64,000 bases of DNA from assembly GCA_963578105.1 (NCBI GenBank), contig CAUZBP010000001.1:124001-188000 (forward strand), written 5' to 3'. The position numbers were made by a program, and so were the translations under genes. The stretch is from GCA-2718815 sp963578105 (GTDB lineage: Bacteria > Planctomycetota > Planctomycetia > Pirellulales > Pirellulaceae). Below are positions 52,406 to 61,609 of the stretch, piece by piece (position 1 is the stretch's first letter; every line of letters begins with the position of its first letter). Under the pieces are notes generated by a model. That model had not been told where the DNA came from, did not search any database, and saw only the letters and a list, made by a program, of their open reading frames with translations.

Positions 52406-52522
52406 GTGAAATTCAGTGAGCGTTTCGGCGCTGCAACCGTTCCCGAACCTTCCACCGTACTTCTTGCACTGCTCGCCATGCTGCTGGTGAGCGCCTCTGG
52501 CAGGCTGTCGGTGTTTGCATAG
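52406..52522 (+). pseudogene. Orphan PEP-CTERM C-terminal fragment
   Basis: A 38-codon frame containing FGAATVPEPSTVLLALLAMLLVSASGRL, the sorting tail of a PEP-CTERM protein without its body. The DNA closely matches the tail of the 58573 gene (61455-61520). GGAGGG lies before GTG 52406, possibly by chance. Just after it, 52529-52560 resembles the 5' leader of the 49607 gene. Both look like relics of a lost PEP-CTERM gene. Confidence 0.6.
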
Positions 52523-52557
52523 CTTCTGGCTGGCAGCGTGTTCGACTGCGGGGATCG

Positions 52558-53577
52558 TCAGCCGAGGGCAATCAGGCTCTCGACAGCCTGGATGATTTGG
52601 CGGACATTCGGGCGATAGACATTCTCGAGCGCCGGCGCGAACGGGACGGGGATATCGGGCGAAGCAACGCGTTGGATGGGTGCGGTCAAATATTCCATCA
52701 TCCGTTCGCCGAGGCCGGCGGCGACTTCGGCGCCCCAACCGCCGGTTTTCGGGCCTTCCTCGACAATAATCGCACGCGATGTTTTTTCCACCGACTGCTC
52801 GACCAATGGCCAATCGAACGGGTCGAGCGTACGCGGATCGATCACCTCGGCTTCGATCCCCCGGTTGGCGAGTTCTTCGGCTGCCGCGAGCGCTAAATGC
52901 ATCATCAGCAACGTGGCGACAATGGTGACGTCAGCGCCCGATCGGCGAACGATTCCTTTACCGATCGGGACGATGAAATCTTCGTCTGGAATCTCGCTGG
53001 AGGCATCGATCTCACCGGTTGCGGCGCTGATTCCTTTTGACCCGTACAAAAGCTTGTGCTCGAACATGACGACCGGATTGTCATCGCGGATCGCGGCCTT
53101 CAGCAGGCCCTTGGCATCATAGGCGGTGGCGGGACAGACGACCTTGAGGCCGGGTACGCCAATGAAAAAACGTTCCATGTTCTGGGCATGTTGAGCTCCC
53201 CTGCCGGTGGCGCCGACCGGCGCTCGAATCAGCAACGGCACGGAAAGCGTGCCACCCGACATGTAGCGGAGTTTGGCGGCTTGATTGACAATCTGGTCCA
53301 TCGCCAGAAAGAGAAAATCGCTGTACTGCATATCCAGGACAGGGCGCAAACCTGCCAGCGCCGCACCGATGCCAAGACCGATACTCCCTGCTTCGGCGAT
53401 CGGGGTGTCGATGAGCTGATCTCGAAATTCCTCTTCCAGGCCGAGGGTGACGGTGAATACGCCCCCCCAACCACCGGGTATGGAGATGTCCTCGCCCATA
53501 CAAAAAACGTTTTTGTCGCGGCGCATTTCCTCGATCAGCCCGTCGCGCAGTGCTGGTACGATAGCGAGCTTTTTCAT
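52558..53577 (-). CDS. 2-oxoacid (acetoin/pyruvate-type) dehydrogenase E1 beta subunit
   Basis: A 339-residue transketolase-type beta subunit. Features are CMGEDISIPGGWGGVF, the TPP-interacting PIAEAGSIGLGIGAALAG, a beta-chain DFLFLAMDQIVNQAAK segment and a C-terminal PFAPALENVYRP motif. With the alpha subunit it forms the thiamine-dependent E1 that decarboxylates a 2-oxo acid (or cleaves acetoin) and hands the acyl group to lipoate. The start overlaps the alpha stop by 4 bases (ATGA). It is the last gene of the leftward operon. Confidence 0.9.
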   Translation of the reverse strand: MKKLAIVPALRDGLIEEMRRDKNVFCMGEDISIPGGWGGVFTVTLGLEEEFRDQLIDTPIAEAGSIGLGIGAALAGLRPVLDMQYSDFLFLAMDQIVNQAAKLRYMSGGTLSVPLLIRAPVGATGRGAQHAQNMERFFIGVPGLKVVCPATAYDAKGLLKAAIRDDNPVVMFEHKLLYGSKGISAATGEIDASSEIPDEDFIVPIGKGIVRRSGADVTIVATLLMMHLALAAAEELANRGIEAEVIDPRTLDPFDWPLVEQSVEKTSRAIIVEEGPKTGGWGAEVAAGLGERMMEYLTAPIQRVASPDIPVPFAPALENVYRPNVRQIIQAVESLIALG

Positions 53578-54548
53578 GATTCGGGCGACTCCGCGTAGAC
53601 ATATCGAAACGCTTCTTCCGGATCGGGATCCGGCGCTGCCAGGGCAGTCTCGACGACCGCTTCGATTTCGGTTTCCAGTTTCGTCTGCATTTCTTCCAGC
53701 AGCGATGCTTCCGCGTGACCGCCGCGCAGCAGAAGCTCTTTAAATCGTTTCACGGGTTCCTGCTCCAGCGCCTGGTCGCGTTCGTCCTCCGGCATATAGT
53801 TGCACGGGTCCCGCCGGTTATGGCCGGTAAGGCGGTAGGTCATCGCTTCGATCATGGTCGGGCCGGCGCCGGCGCGGGCTCGTTCGACGGCGGTTCGAGT
53901 CGTTTCATACACTTCGAGCACGTCGTTGCCGTCGATGGTGACGCCCGGAATTCCGTAGGCGGCCGCCATCCCGGACAACTGCTCCAGTTTGGTGTTGCGG
54001 GAATAGTGTGTGGAAGCGGCGTAGCGGTTGTTTTCGATGACGTACAAAATCGGCAAATCCCAGATGGCTCCCATGTTGACAGCTTCGTGGAAGATGCCCT
54101 CGGCGACACCGCCATCGCCGCTGAACGACACGGCGACATGGTCTTCCCGGCGCCTCTTGAAGGCCAGAGCCATGCCCGTGGCGATGGGAACGCCGCCGCC
54201 TACAATGGCGATGGACGGCACCATGCCCTTGGTGATGTCACCGACATGCATCGAGCCGCCCCGGCCTTTGCAGCAGCCGGAAGTCTTGCCCAGCAATTCG
54301 GCGATGAACGACGGCAGGGAAACGCCCTTGGCCAGGGCATGGCCATGGGGCCGGTGGGTGCTGGTAATAACGTCTGACTCACGCAGGGCGCGACAGACAC
54401 CGACGGCCACTGCTTCCTGGCCGAGCGACTGGTGCAGTGTGCCCGGAATAGTGCCTTCCAGAAAAAGTTGACTCAGGCGCTCTTCCACCTTCCGGATGAG
54501 CAGCATCTGGCGATAGAACTCGAGTAGGTCGGCGGTCGAAGTTGACAT
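53574..54548 (-). CDS. 2-oxoacid (acetoin/pyruvate-type) dehydrogenase E1 alpha subunit
   Basis: A 324-residue TPP-binding subunit. The thiamine diphosphate motif GDG...NN is FSGDGGVAEGIFHEAVNMG followed by ENNRYAAST. TYRLTGHNRRDP is the phosphorylation-loop/lipoyl-contact region; GRGGSMHVGD also fits. It is closest in style to acetoin-dehydrogenase-type alphas, though substrate cannot be told. It follows the lipoyl protein gene after about 150 bases of low-complexity sequence. Confidence 0.9.
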   Translation of the reverse strand: MSTSTADLLEFYRQMLLIRKVEERLSQLFLEGTIPGTLHQSLGQEAVAVGVCRALRESDVITSTHRPHGHALAKGVSLPSFIAELLGKTSGCCKGRGGSMHVGDITKGMVPSIAIVGGGVPIATGMALAFKRRREDHVAVSFSGDGGVAEGIFHEAVNMGAIWDLPILYVIENNRYAASTHYSRNTKLEQLSGMAAAYGIPGVTIDGNDVLEVYETTRTAVERARAGAGPTMIEAMTYRLTGHNRRDPCNYMPEDERDQALEQEPVKRFKELLLRGGHAEASLLEEMQTKLETEIEAVVETALAAPDPDPEEAFRYVYAESPES

Positions 54549-54697
54549 GCGGAGGTTCGGGGTTCAGGGGTCAGGGCCGGCGTCGCCTAGGGCGATGCCG
54601 GATAGAGTGCTGGGGGCTGGATTCAGGATTGTCGCAATGGCGTTCCATTCGAGGTTCAGCGTTCGACATGCGACATTCAGTGTTCAGCATCATGATG

Positions 54698-55171
54698 TCA
54701 AGATTCTGAATTCGCGGCGTCAAGCACATCCTGACGGGTGATCATACCATGGTTTCCCGTTCCTTTGACCTGCGACAGATCAACCGCCATTTTTTTCGCC
54801 AGATTGCGGATCAGGGGCGATACGCGCGGCGCATCTGCTGCCGGTCGCCTGGCCGCGATCGGTTTTTTCTCGTCCGGCTCCGGCTGTTGGGCAGTGGTGT
54901 CGGCGGGCGTCTCGGTGTCCGGCAGCGATTCACCGGCTTCCCCGACATAGGCGATCACGTCGCCGACCTCGATGACATCGCCGTCTTCGGCCAGCAGCTT
55001 CAGCACGGTTCCCTCGGCGACTGACTCGAGCTCCGTCGTTGCCTTGTCGGTTTCAATAGCCGCCAGCGGCTGGCCGCGATTCACCGTGTCGCCCGGTTTT
55101 ACTTTCCACTCGATCAACGTAATCGTATCGGCCGTGGCTGCCAAATCCGGCATCACGATTGGTTTTGCCAT
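54698..55171 (-). CDS. Truncated E2: lipoyl plus peripheral-subunit-binding domain only
   Basis: A 157-residue protein with a lipoyl domain (residues 1-77, lipoylated Lys43 in ETDKATTE), a Pro/Glu linker and a peripheral-subunit-binding domain (RVSPLIRNLAKKMAVDLSQV...GMITRQDVL). It ends there; the acyltransferase catalytic domain of a normal E2 (about 230 further residues) is absent and no remnant follows. It may carry the acyl/electron-bearing lipoate for E1 and E3 without transferring to CoA, or borrow another E2 core. No E3 gene is in the operon. Confidence 0.88.
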   Translation of the reverse strand: MAKPIVMPDLAATADTITLIEWKVKPGDTVNRGQPLAAIETDKATTELESVAEGTVLKLLAEDGDVIEVGDVIAYVGEAGESLPDTETPADTTAQQPEPDEKKPIAARRPAADAPRVSPLIRNLAKKMAVDLSQVKGTGNHGMITRQDVLDAANSES

Positions 55172-55176
55172 ATCAG

Positions 55177-55701
55177 CTATTCAGGGTATTCAAAATCGGG
55201 AGTTCCATAAACTTCCGGCATATCGAGCAGCTCCAGAAGAATCCCGTATTCGTGGTCTGATTCGAAATAATCAAAGCGACCGTTGCGGTCGTTCCCCAGG
55301 ATTGGTCCGCCCTGGATCTGGGCATAGCCGAGTCCTTCAAGGTATTTGTAACACGCATCGTATTCACCGGGTGGCAGGTAGGTTCCCAGGTGATGAAGGC
55401 CGCCTGCGGGTTGTTTATCTAAATACTCGGAATAGATCGTCGTGCCGCTTCCCGGCAGTGGAACGATGATTTCCACATCCCAGGCACCCAAATCCGCCAT
55501 GCACACGTTGAGGGCATAATCCTCCGCGGCAGCGCCCCGGTAATTGACGCCTTCCCAATTGCGACTTTCCACTTTGTAGATTTTGAACGGTCCGAAGCCA
55601 ATCGCCAGCAGGCGATCCATCATTGTCTTCGCGTCCGGTGCCACAAAGCCGAGTTGGCACCAATCGGCTAAGGACTTTATCTCGTCGCTCAATTGGATCA
55701 C
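55177..55701 (-). CDS. VOC-family (glyoxalase/epimerase-like) protein
   Basis: A 174-residue metal-dependent vicinal-oxygen-chelate protein. It has WCQLGFVAPDAKTMMDRLLAIGFGPF, EIIVPLPGSGTTIYSEYL, GGLHHLGTYL (metal His) and GILLELLDMP (metal Glu), like methylmalonyl-CoA epimerase or glyoxalase_4-type enzymes. Possible roles are epimerisation, dioxygenation or dehydration of an intermediate of the operon's pathway. It lies 5 bases before the lipoyl-protein start (55171), so the two genes are tightly linked. Confidence 0.83.
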   Translation of the reverse strand: MIQLSDEIKSLADWCQLGFVAPDAKTMMDRLLAIGFGPFKIYKVESRNWEGVNYRGAAAEDYALNVCMADLGAWDVEIIVPLPGSGTTIYSEYLDKQPAGGLHHLGTYLPPGEYDACYKYLEGLGYAQIQGGPILGNDRNGRFDYFESDHEYGILLELLDMPEVYGTPDFEYPE

Positions 55702-55733
55702 TGTTTTTAACCTCTGGCTCGTTCAGATATCAT

Positions 55734-56969
55734 TCACGGCAGCAGGGAGCCGACACATGGGCATGAGATCAGCTTCGCAGACGGAAACCTGCTCAATTGT
55801 CGCACGCCGTCCTTGGTAACGACAAATTGTTCCTCAATCCGCGCGGCATCGTTTCCTTCGCCGCAGTAAGTTTCAAAGGCCATGACCATATTTTCTTCGA
55901 TCACTTCGGGGTTGTCGAAGGAGAAAAAGCGGCTGATCACCGGTTTCCCCCAGTGCGTGATACCGATCCCGTGAGCCACCTGCAGGGCAAAGGCCTCGGC
56001 CTCGCTGGAGAGCCCCATCTCTTCATGGGACGGCCAAACCTCGGCAATCTCCGCGGTGCTCACGCCGGGCTTCACCTTGGCAACGGCATCAAACAGCCAG
56101 TCGTAGGATTTCTGGTAGACGTCGAGCTGCAGGCTCGAAGGCTTACCGACCACGAACGTCTGGTAGTAACAGGTCTTGTAGCCGTTGAAGACGCTGACCA
56201 CGTCGATGAAGAGCATGTCGCCCATGCGCAGCATGCGATCCGACCAATCGTGCGGATGCGGATGGGCGCGGTTGCCGGAGATGACATTGATGTTCTGTAT
56301 TTCCTCGGCGCCGAGCCGATACATGGTCTCCCGCATGAACCCGGCGATATCACTTTCCCGCACGCCCGGCGCCACCCTGTTGACGACTTCCCAAAACGCC
56401 GCCTCGACGATGGAAATGGATGTCTCGATCAACTCGACCTCCTCCGCCGTCTTGATTTTTGACGCATCGAGCAGGCATTGCTGGCCGTCGACCACTTTGA
56501 TTCCCTCGTCTTCCATTGCGCGGATGATCAGGATCTCGGACAGGTCGATCCCCACCGGTTCATTCTGTACGCCGTACTGGGTGAGGTGGTCCTTGACCAT
56601 GCGGGCAAACTTCTTGGCATTCTCCTCGCCTACCGCTCGTGGGAAGGCGCCCCGCCAGGTGCCGATCGAGGGGAACATGCGGTCGGCGATCCACGGGCAG
56701 AGTTTTTTCTTGGCGGCGATAGCGCTGCCAAGTTCGTAGAGAATGGGTTCCTCGCCGGCCACCATCAGGGCGCTGCGCAACAGCTTGTTGTTCGCCCAGT
56801 CATTGACTTTCGTACTGGTGATGTAACGAATCCAATCCTGATCGAACACCAGCAGCGTCGCAATCCCCTCCTTAATCATCTGTTCGTTGGTCTTGCGAAC
56901 CCGATCTTTACGGAGCTTGTCGTAGTCAATGCGGATTTCGCAATCTTTGGCCATTAATCCCAGGGTCAT
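55734..56969 (-). CDS. M24-family (creatinase/Xaa-Pro peptidase-like) hydrolase, one ligand replaced
   Basis: A 411-residue 'pita-bread' fold protein. Metal-site residues visible are Asp256 (FIDVV), His333 (AHGIGITHWG), Glu366 (AFETYC) and Glu379/380 (RIEEQF). The second Asp of the usual SDxTRT motif is Cys267 (KTCYYQTF). So four of five metal ligands of the family remain. M24 includes proline peptidases, creatinase, ectoine hydrolase and DMSP lyase DddP; this context (operon with E1/lipoyl/VOC/SDR) suggests a small-molecule substrate. AAGGAG lies upstream of ATG 56969. Confidence 0.85.
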   Translation of the reverse strand: MTLGLMAKDCEIRIDYDKLRKDRVRKTNEQMIKEGIATLLVFDQDWIRYITSTKVNDWANNKLLRSALMVAGEEPILYELGSAIAAKKKLCPWIADRMFPSIGTWRGAFPRAVGEENAKKFARMVKDHLTQYGVQNEPVGIDLSEILIIRAMEDEGIKVVDGQQCLLDASKIKTAEEVELIETSISIVEAAFWEVVNRVAPGVRESDIAGFMRETMYRLGAEEIQNINVISGNRAHPHPHDWSDRMLRMGDMLFIDVVSVFNGYKTCYYQTFVVGKPSSLQLDVYQKSYDWLFDAVAKVKPGVSTAEIAEVWPSHEEMGLSSEAEAFALQVAHGIGITHWGKPVISRFFSFDNPEVIEENMVMAFETYCGEGNDAARIEEQFVVTKDGVRQLSRFPSAKLISCPCVGSLLP

Positions 56970-57001
56970 GGTTCGGTCTCCTTGCTTTTAAATTGCGATG
57001 C

Positions 57002-57805
57002 TCAAGCAAAATACAATCCGCCGTTGAGATTCAGTAATCCCCCCGTCATGTACGAACCGGCATCGGAAGACAGCCATATGATTGTGCCTGCCATGTCTCG
57101 TCCTTCCGCGTAGCGGCCAAGGGGAATCGTTTTCAGTTCCTCGTCCTTCAGTTCATCGAAGGTCATCCCCCGTTCGTTGGCTTCGTTACGCATAAAACTC
57201 CAGTGCATTTCAGTGGCCGCCAGGCCGGGGCACAGGGCATTGACGGTCACGTTGTACGGGGCCATCTCGCGGGCCAGGGAGATCGTCAGCGTATGAACGG
57301 CACCCTTCGAGGAACAGTAGGCCGCATATCCCGGGAAACCGAGCTTCCCTCCGTAGGAACCCAGATTGATGATGGCGCCGCGCTTTTGTTCCCGCATCTG
57401 CTGCGCGGCGTATTTGCAGCCGAAGAAGATTCCCTTGAAATTGACCGCGAAAATCCGATCGATGGTCTCAACGTCCATGTCGGCCACAAGTCCTTCATTC
57501 AGATGCATGCCGGCGTTGTTGACGATGATGTCGAGCCGGCCGAATTTCTCGACCGCGCCTGCAATCAAGTCACGGACCGCGGTTTCATCACTGACATCGA
57601 CTTCCTTGGAATAGCCTTCGTTTTCCGGATGAGCCTCTTTGATGGCTGCGAAGGTATCGCGAACATCGGGTGAAATGTCGGCAATCACCACGTGAACTCC
57701 GTGTGCGGCCAGGGTTTCCGCTGTCCCTTGCCCAAGTCCTCTGGCGGCCCCGGTAATCACTGCCATTTTCCCTGCCACATCGCTGAACGGTTGCTTGTTG
57801 GTCAT
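57002..57805 (-). CDS. Short-chain dehydrogenase/reductase
   Basis: First gene of the leftward operon. Classical SDR of 267 residues: cofactor motif TGAARGLGQGTA, NNAG, catalytic Ser in NLGSYGG, Tyr-x3-Lys in YCSSKGAVHT, and CPGLAATEM. It oxidises a hydroxyl to a ketone or the reverse with NAD(P). Start ATG 57805 with AAGGAG 8 bases upstream; the longer frame to 57835 is rejected. Confidence 0.9.
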   Translation of the reverse strand: MTNKQPFSDVAGKMAVITGAARGLGQGTAETLAAHGVHVVIADISPDVRDTFAAIKEAHPENEGYSKEVDVSDETAVRDLIAGAVEKFGRLDIIVNNAGMHLNEGLVADMDVETIDRIFAVNFKGIFFGCKYAAQQMREQKRGAIINLGSYGGKLGFPGYAAYCSSKGAVHTLTISLAREMAPYNVTVNALCPGLAATEMHWSFMRNEANERGMTFDELKDEELKTIPLGRYAEGRDMAGTIIWLSSDAGSYMTGGLLNLNGGLYFA

Positions 57806-58381
57806 GGAGAGACTCCTTTGCTGGTTTCTACTCAAAAACTACCTGAAGAATGTGGAACGTCAATAGGGGCAGACCGTCAGTAGACATCCTTGGTTACCTT
57901 GTACGACGGTGTGTGGATTTCGCGGGCCTACTCTCTGGGTTGTCCGGTTGGTCTTTGTTGCCAGCTCCGATCTTCCCTGACGGACCACTGACCTGCCCTC
58001 ACGGTAGGAACCAATGTTGCAGCTAAAGCGGGTGGATTGCGAAGCCGGTCCTGTTGGTTCCTCGCGGAACCGCCCTGGGGAAACAAACAGGTCCGATGCG
58101 ATTCCGGGGCCAGGTTGACACCACTTCAAGATGACCCGGCCCACGCGGAGACGTTTCCGCTTCGTCTGAAAACATCCTTTCCGGATCGACGGCCGGACAG
58201 AAATCGTTCACGTTTTCCGGACCAATTCCAAGGAAGTACATCACCAGCGCCATGCACCGGTCCAGGTTCCAACGAATGTCGTAGCTCACGACAGCGTTAC
58301 AGCCGTCCAATCACGCAGGTTGCCTCTGCACGAGCGCGACCACCCGTGTTTGCAAGGCCCTGGCAAGGACTCCAGGGCAGT
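57806..58381. other. Intergenic, operon promoter region
   Basis: About 570 bases between the leftward catabolic operon and the rightward PEP-CTERM element. No gene or clear hairpin found; the operon promoter should lie near 57810-57900. Confidence 0.4.
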
Positions 58382-58421
58382 GGTTTTTGTCTTCCATTGA
58401 CCGTGGTTGATGTTAAACTCG
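58382..58421 (+). promoter_or_regulatory. Shared PEP-CTERM upstream element, copy B
   Basis: A 40-base block aligned to copies A and C (TTTTTGTCTTCC, then TTGA, ending TGTTAAACT). It ends 37 bases before a relic ATG at 58459. Confidence 0.55.
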
Positions 58422-58458
58422 ACAGGTGCGATTCAAATGTTTTTCTGCGGGCGATTGC

Positions 58459-58518
58459 ATGACGAAAGTAAAAGTTGTCCTGCGATTAAGTGTTGTCGCG
58501 CTGTGTCCCGCAAGGTAG
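58459..58518 (+). pseudogene. Relic signal-peptide start upstream of PEP-CTERM gene
   Basis: ATG frame MTKVKVVLRLSVVALC ending in TAG at 58516-58518. It sits at the same distance from the shared element as the start codons of the paralogues and resembles the signal peptide of the 61697 gene. It is in frame with 58573 but closed by TAG and TAA. It appears to be the ancestral start left over when the present gene was assembled. Confidence 0.45.
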
Positions 58519-58572
58519 ACGTTCCGGTCATTGATCACCGGGTAAATTTCAGAACTGGATTGCTTCAGACCA

Positions 58573-61533
58573 ATGAAAACCATTGTTGTTTCTTTGGCGT
58601 GGACCCCGATAGCCATCGGCTTTCTCATCGCGAGTTGTACACATCCGCTGTGCGAAGCGGAGGCGGCGAATTTCACCTCGGTCGGGACCGGCTTCGGGCC
58701 CAACTGGGGAGACCTGAACAACGACGGTTGGACGGACAACATTGGAGGTCAGCAATTTCTGGAAAACGATTCAACGGTTCTTCTCAATAACGGTGACGGG
58801 ACATTTTCGTCATCCATATTGCCTAACATGCGATACGTATCCAGTCGTTCGTTGGGTGACTACAACAATGATGGATACCTGGATGTGTTTGGTTACTCGT
58901 CTGGTGAATACGGACTTAGTCCAAATACGCGTCTGATGACGAATCTGGGTGGGACGGGATTTCAGGACGACAGTGCCAAATACCTGGCAACGTCCACCAC
59001 GCCGGCGTGGGTCCACCGCGCTTCGACCTGGGTGGATATCACGGGGGATGGTTACCTGGACAATTACGTCACCTCGTGGAACGAGCCCTGGCTGGGCCCG
59101 CCCGATGACGACATGATCTATGTCGCGCGTCCGGGTGCCGATCCTGAAAACGGCACCATTACGTTTGAACACACCTGGAATTCTAATCCGGACTACAATG
59201 GCCAGGGTGTGACCCATTTCGACTACGACAGGGATGGTGATCAGGACCTCTACGTAAGCAATTATTGGCTGACTCCCAACCAGTTGCTGGTCAACAACGG
59301 TTTCAACGGAGATAATGGCGCTCTTCAGAACGTCAATGGAGAGGGTGGCTCGGCGACACATTCGGTCGGTTCATCGCTCGGTGACTTTAACAACGATGGT
59401 GACATCGATGTTTTTATCAGCACCTTTTCGCACTCCTATAACCCGCCCTCGAGGTTCCTGAGGAATAACGGTGCGTCAAGCAATTTTTCGTTCACCAGCG
59501 TGGGAACTTCCGGGATCCAATGGGTTGAGCCCATTGGAGGTTCCATGGTCGCCGATTACGACAATGATGGGGACCTCGATGTTTTGGTAACGACCGTCGC
59601 TGGTTACGGCGGGTCAAATCAACCGAAGCTCTATGAAAATACCACCGCCCCCGGCAGCGATACCTTCAGCTTTCAGGATGTCGGTTTAATGGGGCTGCCC
59701 GCTGCACCTTATAAAGCAGCCTGGGCTGATTACGACAATGACGGGTTTTTGGACGTCGTTGCTGCCGGTCAAACGACAAACGGTCAGCTGTTCAAAAACC
59801 CCGGCACGACGAATTGGCCGAGCAACCATTATCTGAAAGTTCATCTTACAGGTGGACAGGGAGATAACGGTCTGGTTAACGGTGCGGCCATTGGCGCTCA
59901 AGCCTGGATTGACGTGCCCGGTTTGGGCAGGATTACCCGGCAGGTGGAAGGAAGCACAGGTGGAGGGGCCCAGAATGATCTGACACTACATTTTGGCCTG
60001 GGAACTCATTCAGGCCCCGTTGACGTGACCGTGTTTTGGCCAGACGGAACAACCCAAGATGTAACGAACGTGTCGGTGAACCAGCAGATCGAAATCAGTC
60101 TTGGTGGCCAGGTGGTGCAGCCACCGGGGTGCGACTTGAACGCCGATTCGGCGTGTGACCTGGCTGATCTCAACCAGATGTACGCCGATACGGGCTATGA
60201 CCTGGTGAACGGTGTTTCCAGCTCGGGGGTGATTGGACCGGGCCAGGACCCCTTCAGCCCCGTGTCTTATACCATGACAAAGCTCGGTCCTGACATGACC
60301 ACCAATGTTCATGCGATTGCTCTGGACGCAGCTGGTACCGGCCTGCTGGTGGGTGAGGGCGGCAACTCTGCTTCTATCGAACTCAAGAGCCTCGACCCTG
60401 CCACCGGCACCCTTTCGACCTACCTTGACCTTTGGACCAGTTCGGACTTTGCTGAGGTGACCATCCGGGATATCGATGTGGATCCCGACAGTGGCGACCT
60501 GGCCGTTCTTCTTTGGCGCAACGAAGGCGCACAATCAGCCAAGTGGCTCCAGATTTATGACAGTTCCCTCAACCTGGAAAACACGTGGGATGTGTCCGGG
60601 CGCAATGGTGTTGTCTGGGGTCCCGACGGCAAGATCTATGTCGCAGGCGAAGGTGGCGATAATCTGTACGAAGTCGACCCGGACACCGGTGCCGAGATTT
60701 CGCACACCGTCGGTGCCAATCTGCTGGGCATCGCTGTAGACAGCAATGGCAAGCTCCTGCTTCCCCAGTACGGAAAGATCAACATCTTTGATCCGGACAC
60801 GGACACCGTCTCCATGTGGATCAATGGGCGTGATGAAACTGGTGCGCCGGAAAACTGGTACGCACCGAACTTGATGACCCCTGGTGGAGAAATTGAAGAT
60901 ATTGCGATAGGGCCCGATGGGCGTGTCATCGCGAACCAGCGCAACCATGGCAAACTCCACGTCTTCAAGCCGGACGGGTCAGGCCCGGTCATTCAGATGG
61001 AGGACCTCTCTGGCGAGTTCACCAACAACAACGAGAGGAAGATGGTCGCTGACGCGGCGGGCAATCTCTATCTGATCCACAACGGTAACAATGCGTTGAC
61101 CGGCAATAATGCGGGAGTCTACAAGTTCAGTCTTCCTGCAGTGGAGACACTGGAGAAATATGATCTCAATGACGACGGCGTCGTTGACAATCTGGACATC
61201 GATGAGTGGCTCGCTTCGATCGCGATAGGGGACGGTTACGACTCCCCCTACCTGCGAGGCGATACCGACTTGGATCGCGACATCGATCTGACGGACTTCA
61301 GCGGATTGGCTGCCAATTTTGATCCCAGCGGTATCAGCGGTCCCTACCTGTGGGCGCATGGCAATTTCGACGGAGACAGTGACGTTGATCTGAGCGACTA
61401 CAACTCGTTGGCTTCCAATTTCAGCGCCGTCAGCTACGGCACCGTGGCGGTACCAGAACCGGCTGCCGCACTTCTGGCACTGCTCGCCCTGCTGCTGGCG
61501 AGTGCCCGCGGCAGGCTTTTAAACAGTGGTTAA
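58573..61533 (+). CDS. Chimeric FG-GAP/UnbV, propeller and dockerin PEP-CTERM protein
   Basis: Exported 986-residue protein. Signal region 1-34; FG-GAP/VCBS repeats to ~410 (LGDYNNDGYLDVFGY, VADYDNDGDLDVLVT); an ASPIC/UnbV-like domain near 415-510; a short dockerin-like Ca motif (CDLNADSACDLADL); an NHL/SMP-30-like propeller ~570-860; a second dockerin-like stretch (DLDRDIDLTDF, DSDVDLSDY) and a PEP-CTERM tail (VPEPAAALLALLALLLASARGR). DNA 60283-61132 is about 95% identical to 61787-62636 in the next gene. Weak ribosome-binding site at ATG 58573. Likely a surface-sorted protein. Confidence 0.88.
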   Translation: MKTIVVSLAWTPIAIGFLIASCTHPLCEAEAANFTSVGTGFGPNWGDLNNDGWTDNIGGQQFLENDSTVLLNNGDGTFSSSILPNMRYVSSRSLGDYNNDGYLDVFGYSSGEYGLSPNTRLMTNLGGTGFQDDSAKYLATSTTPAWVHRASTWVDITGDGYLDNYVTSWNEPWLGPPDDDMIYVARPGADPENGTITFEHTWNSNPDYNGQGVTHFDYDRDGDQDLYVSNYWLTPNQLLVNNGFNGDNGALQNVNGEGGSATHSVGSSLGDFNNDGDIDVFISTFSHSYNPPSRFLRNNGASSNFSFTSVGTSGIQWVEPIGGSMVADYDNDGDLDVLVTTVAGYGGSNQPKLYENTTAPGSDTFSFQDVGLMGLPAAPYKAAWADYDNDGFLDVVAAGQTTNGQLFKNPGTTNWPSNHYLKVHLTGGQGDNGLVNGAAIGAQAWIDVPGLGRITRQVEGSTGGGAQNDLTLHFGLGTHSGPVDVTVFWPDGTTQDVTNVSVNQQIEISLGGQVVQPPGCDLNADSACDLADLNQMYADTGYDLVNGVSSSGVIGPGQDPFSPVSYTMTKLGPDMTTNVHAIALDAAGTGLLVGEGGNSASIELKSLDPATGTLSTYLDLWTSSDFAEVTIRDIDVDPDSGDLAVLLWRNEGAQSAKWLQIYDSSLNLENTWDVSGRNGVVWGPDGKIYVAGEGGDNLYEVDPDTGAEISHTVGANLLGIAVDSNGKLLLPQYGKINIFDPDTDTVSMWINGRDETGAPENWYAPNLMTPGGEIEDIAIGPDGRVIANQRNHGKLHVFKPDGSGPVIQMEDLSGEFTNNNERKMVADAAGNLYLIHNGNNALTGNNAGVYKFSLPAVETLEKYDLNDDGVVDNLDIDEWLASIAIGDGYDSPYLRGDTDLDRDIDLTDFSGLAANFDPSGISGPYLWAHGNFDGDSDVDLSDYNSLASNFSAVSYGTVAVPEPAAALLALLALLLASARGRLLNSG
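60283..61132 (+). repeat. Direct repeat, copy 1 (propeller module)
   Basis: About 850 bases nearly identical to 61787-62636, offset 1504 bases, without indels at the points I checked. It encodes the propeller module. Confidence 0.85.
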
Positions 61534-61609
61534 GGCAATTACACCCGGCGCCCCTGGGAATTTGCGACCGCCTGGTGGTTTCAACGCCCTGGCCGGGCTA
61601 AGGGGTGCT

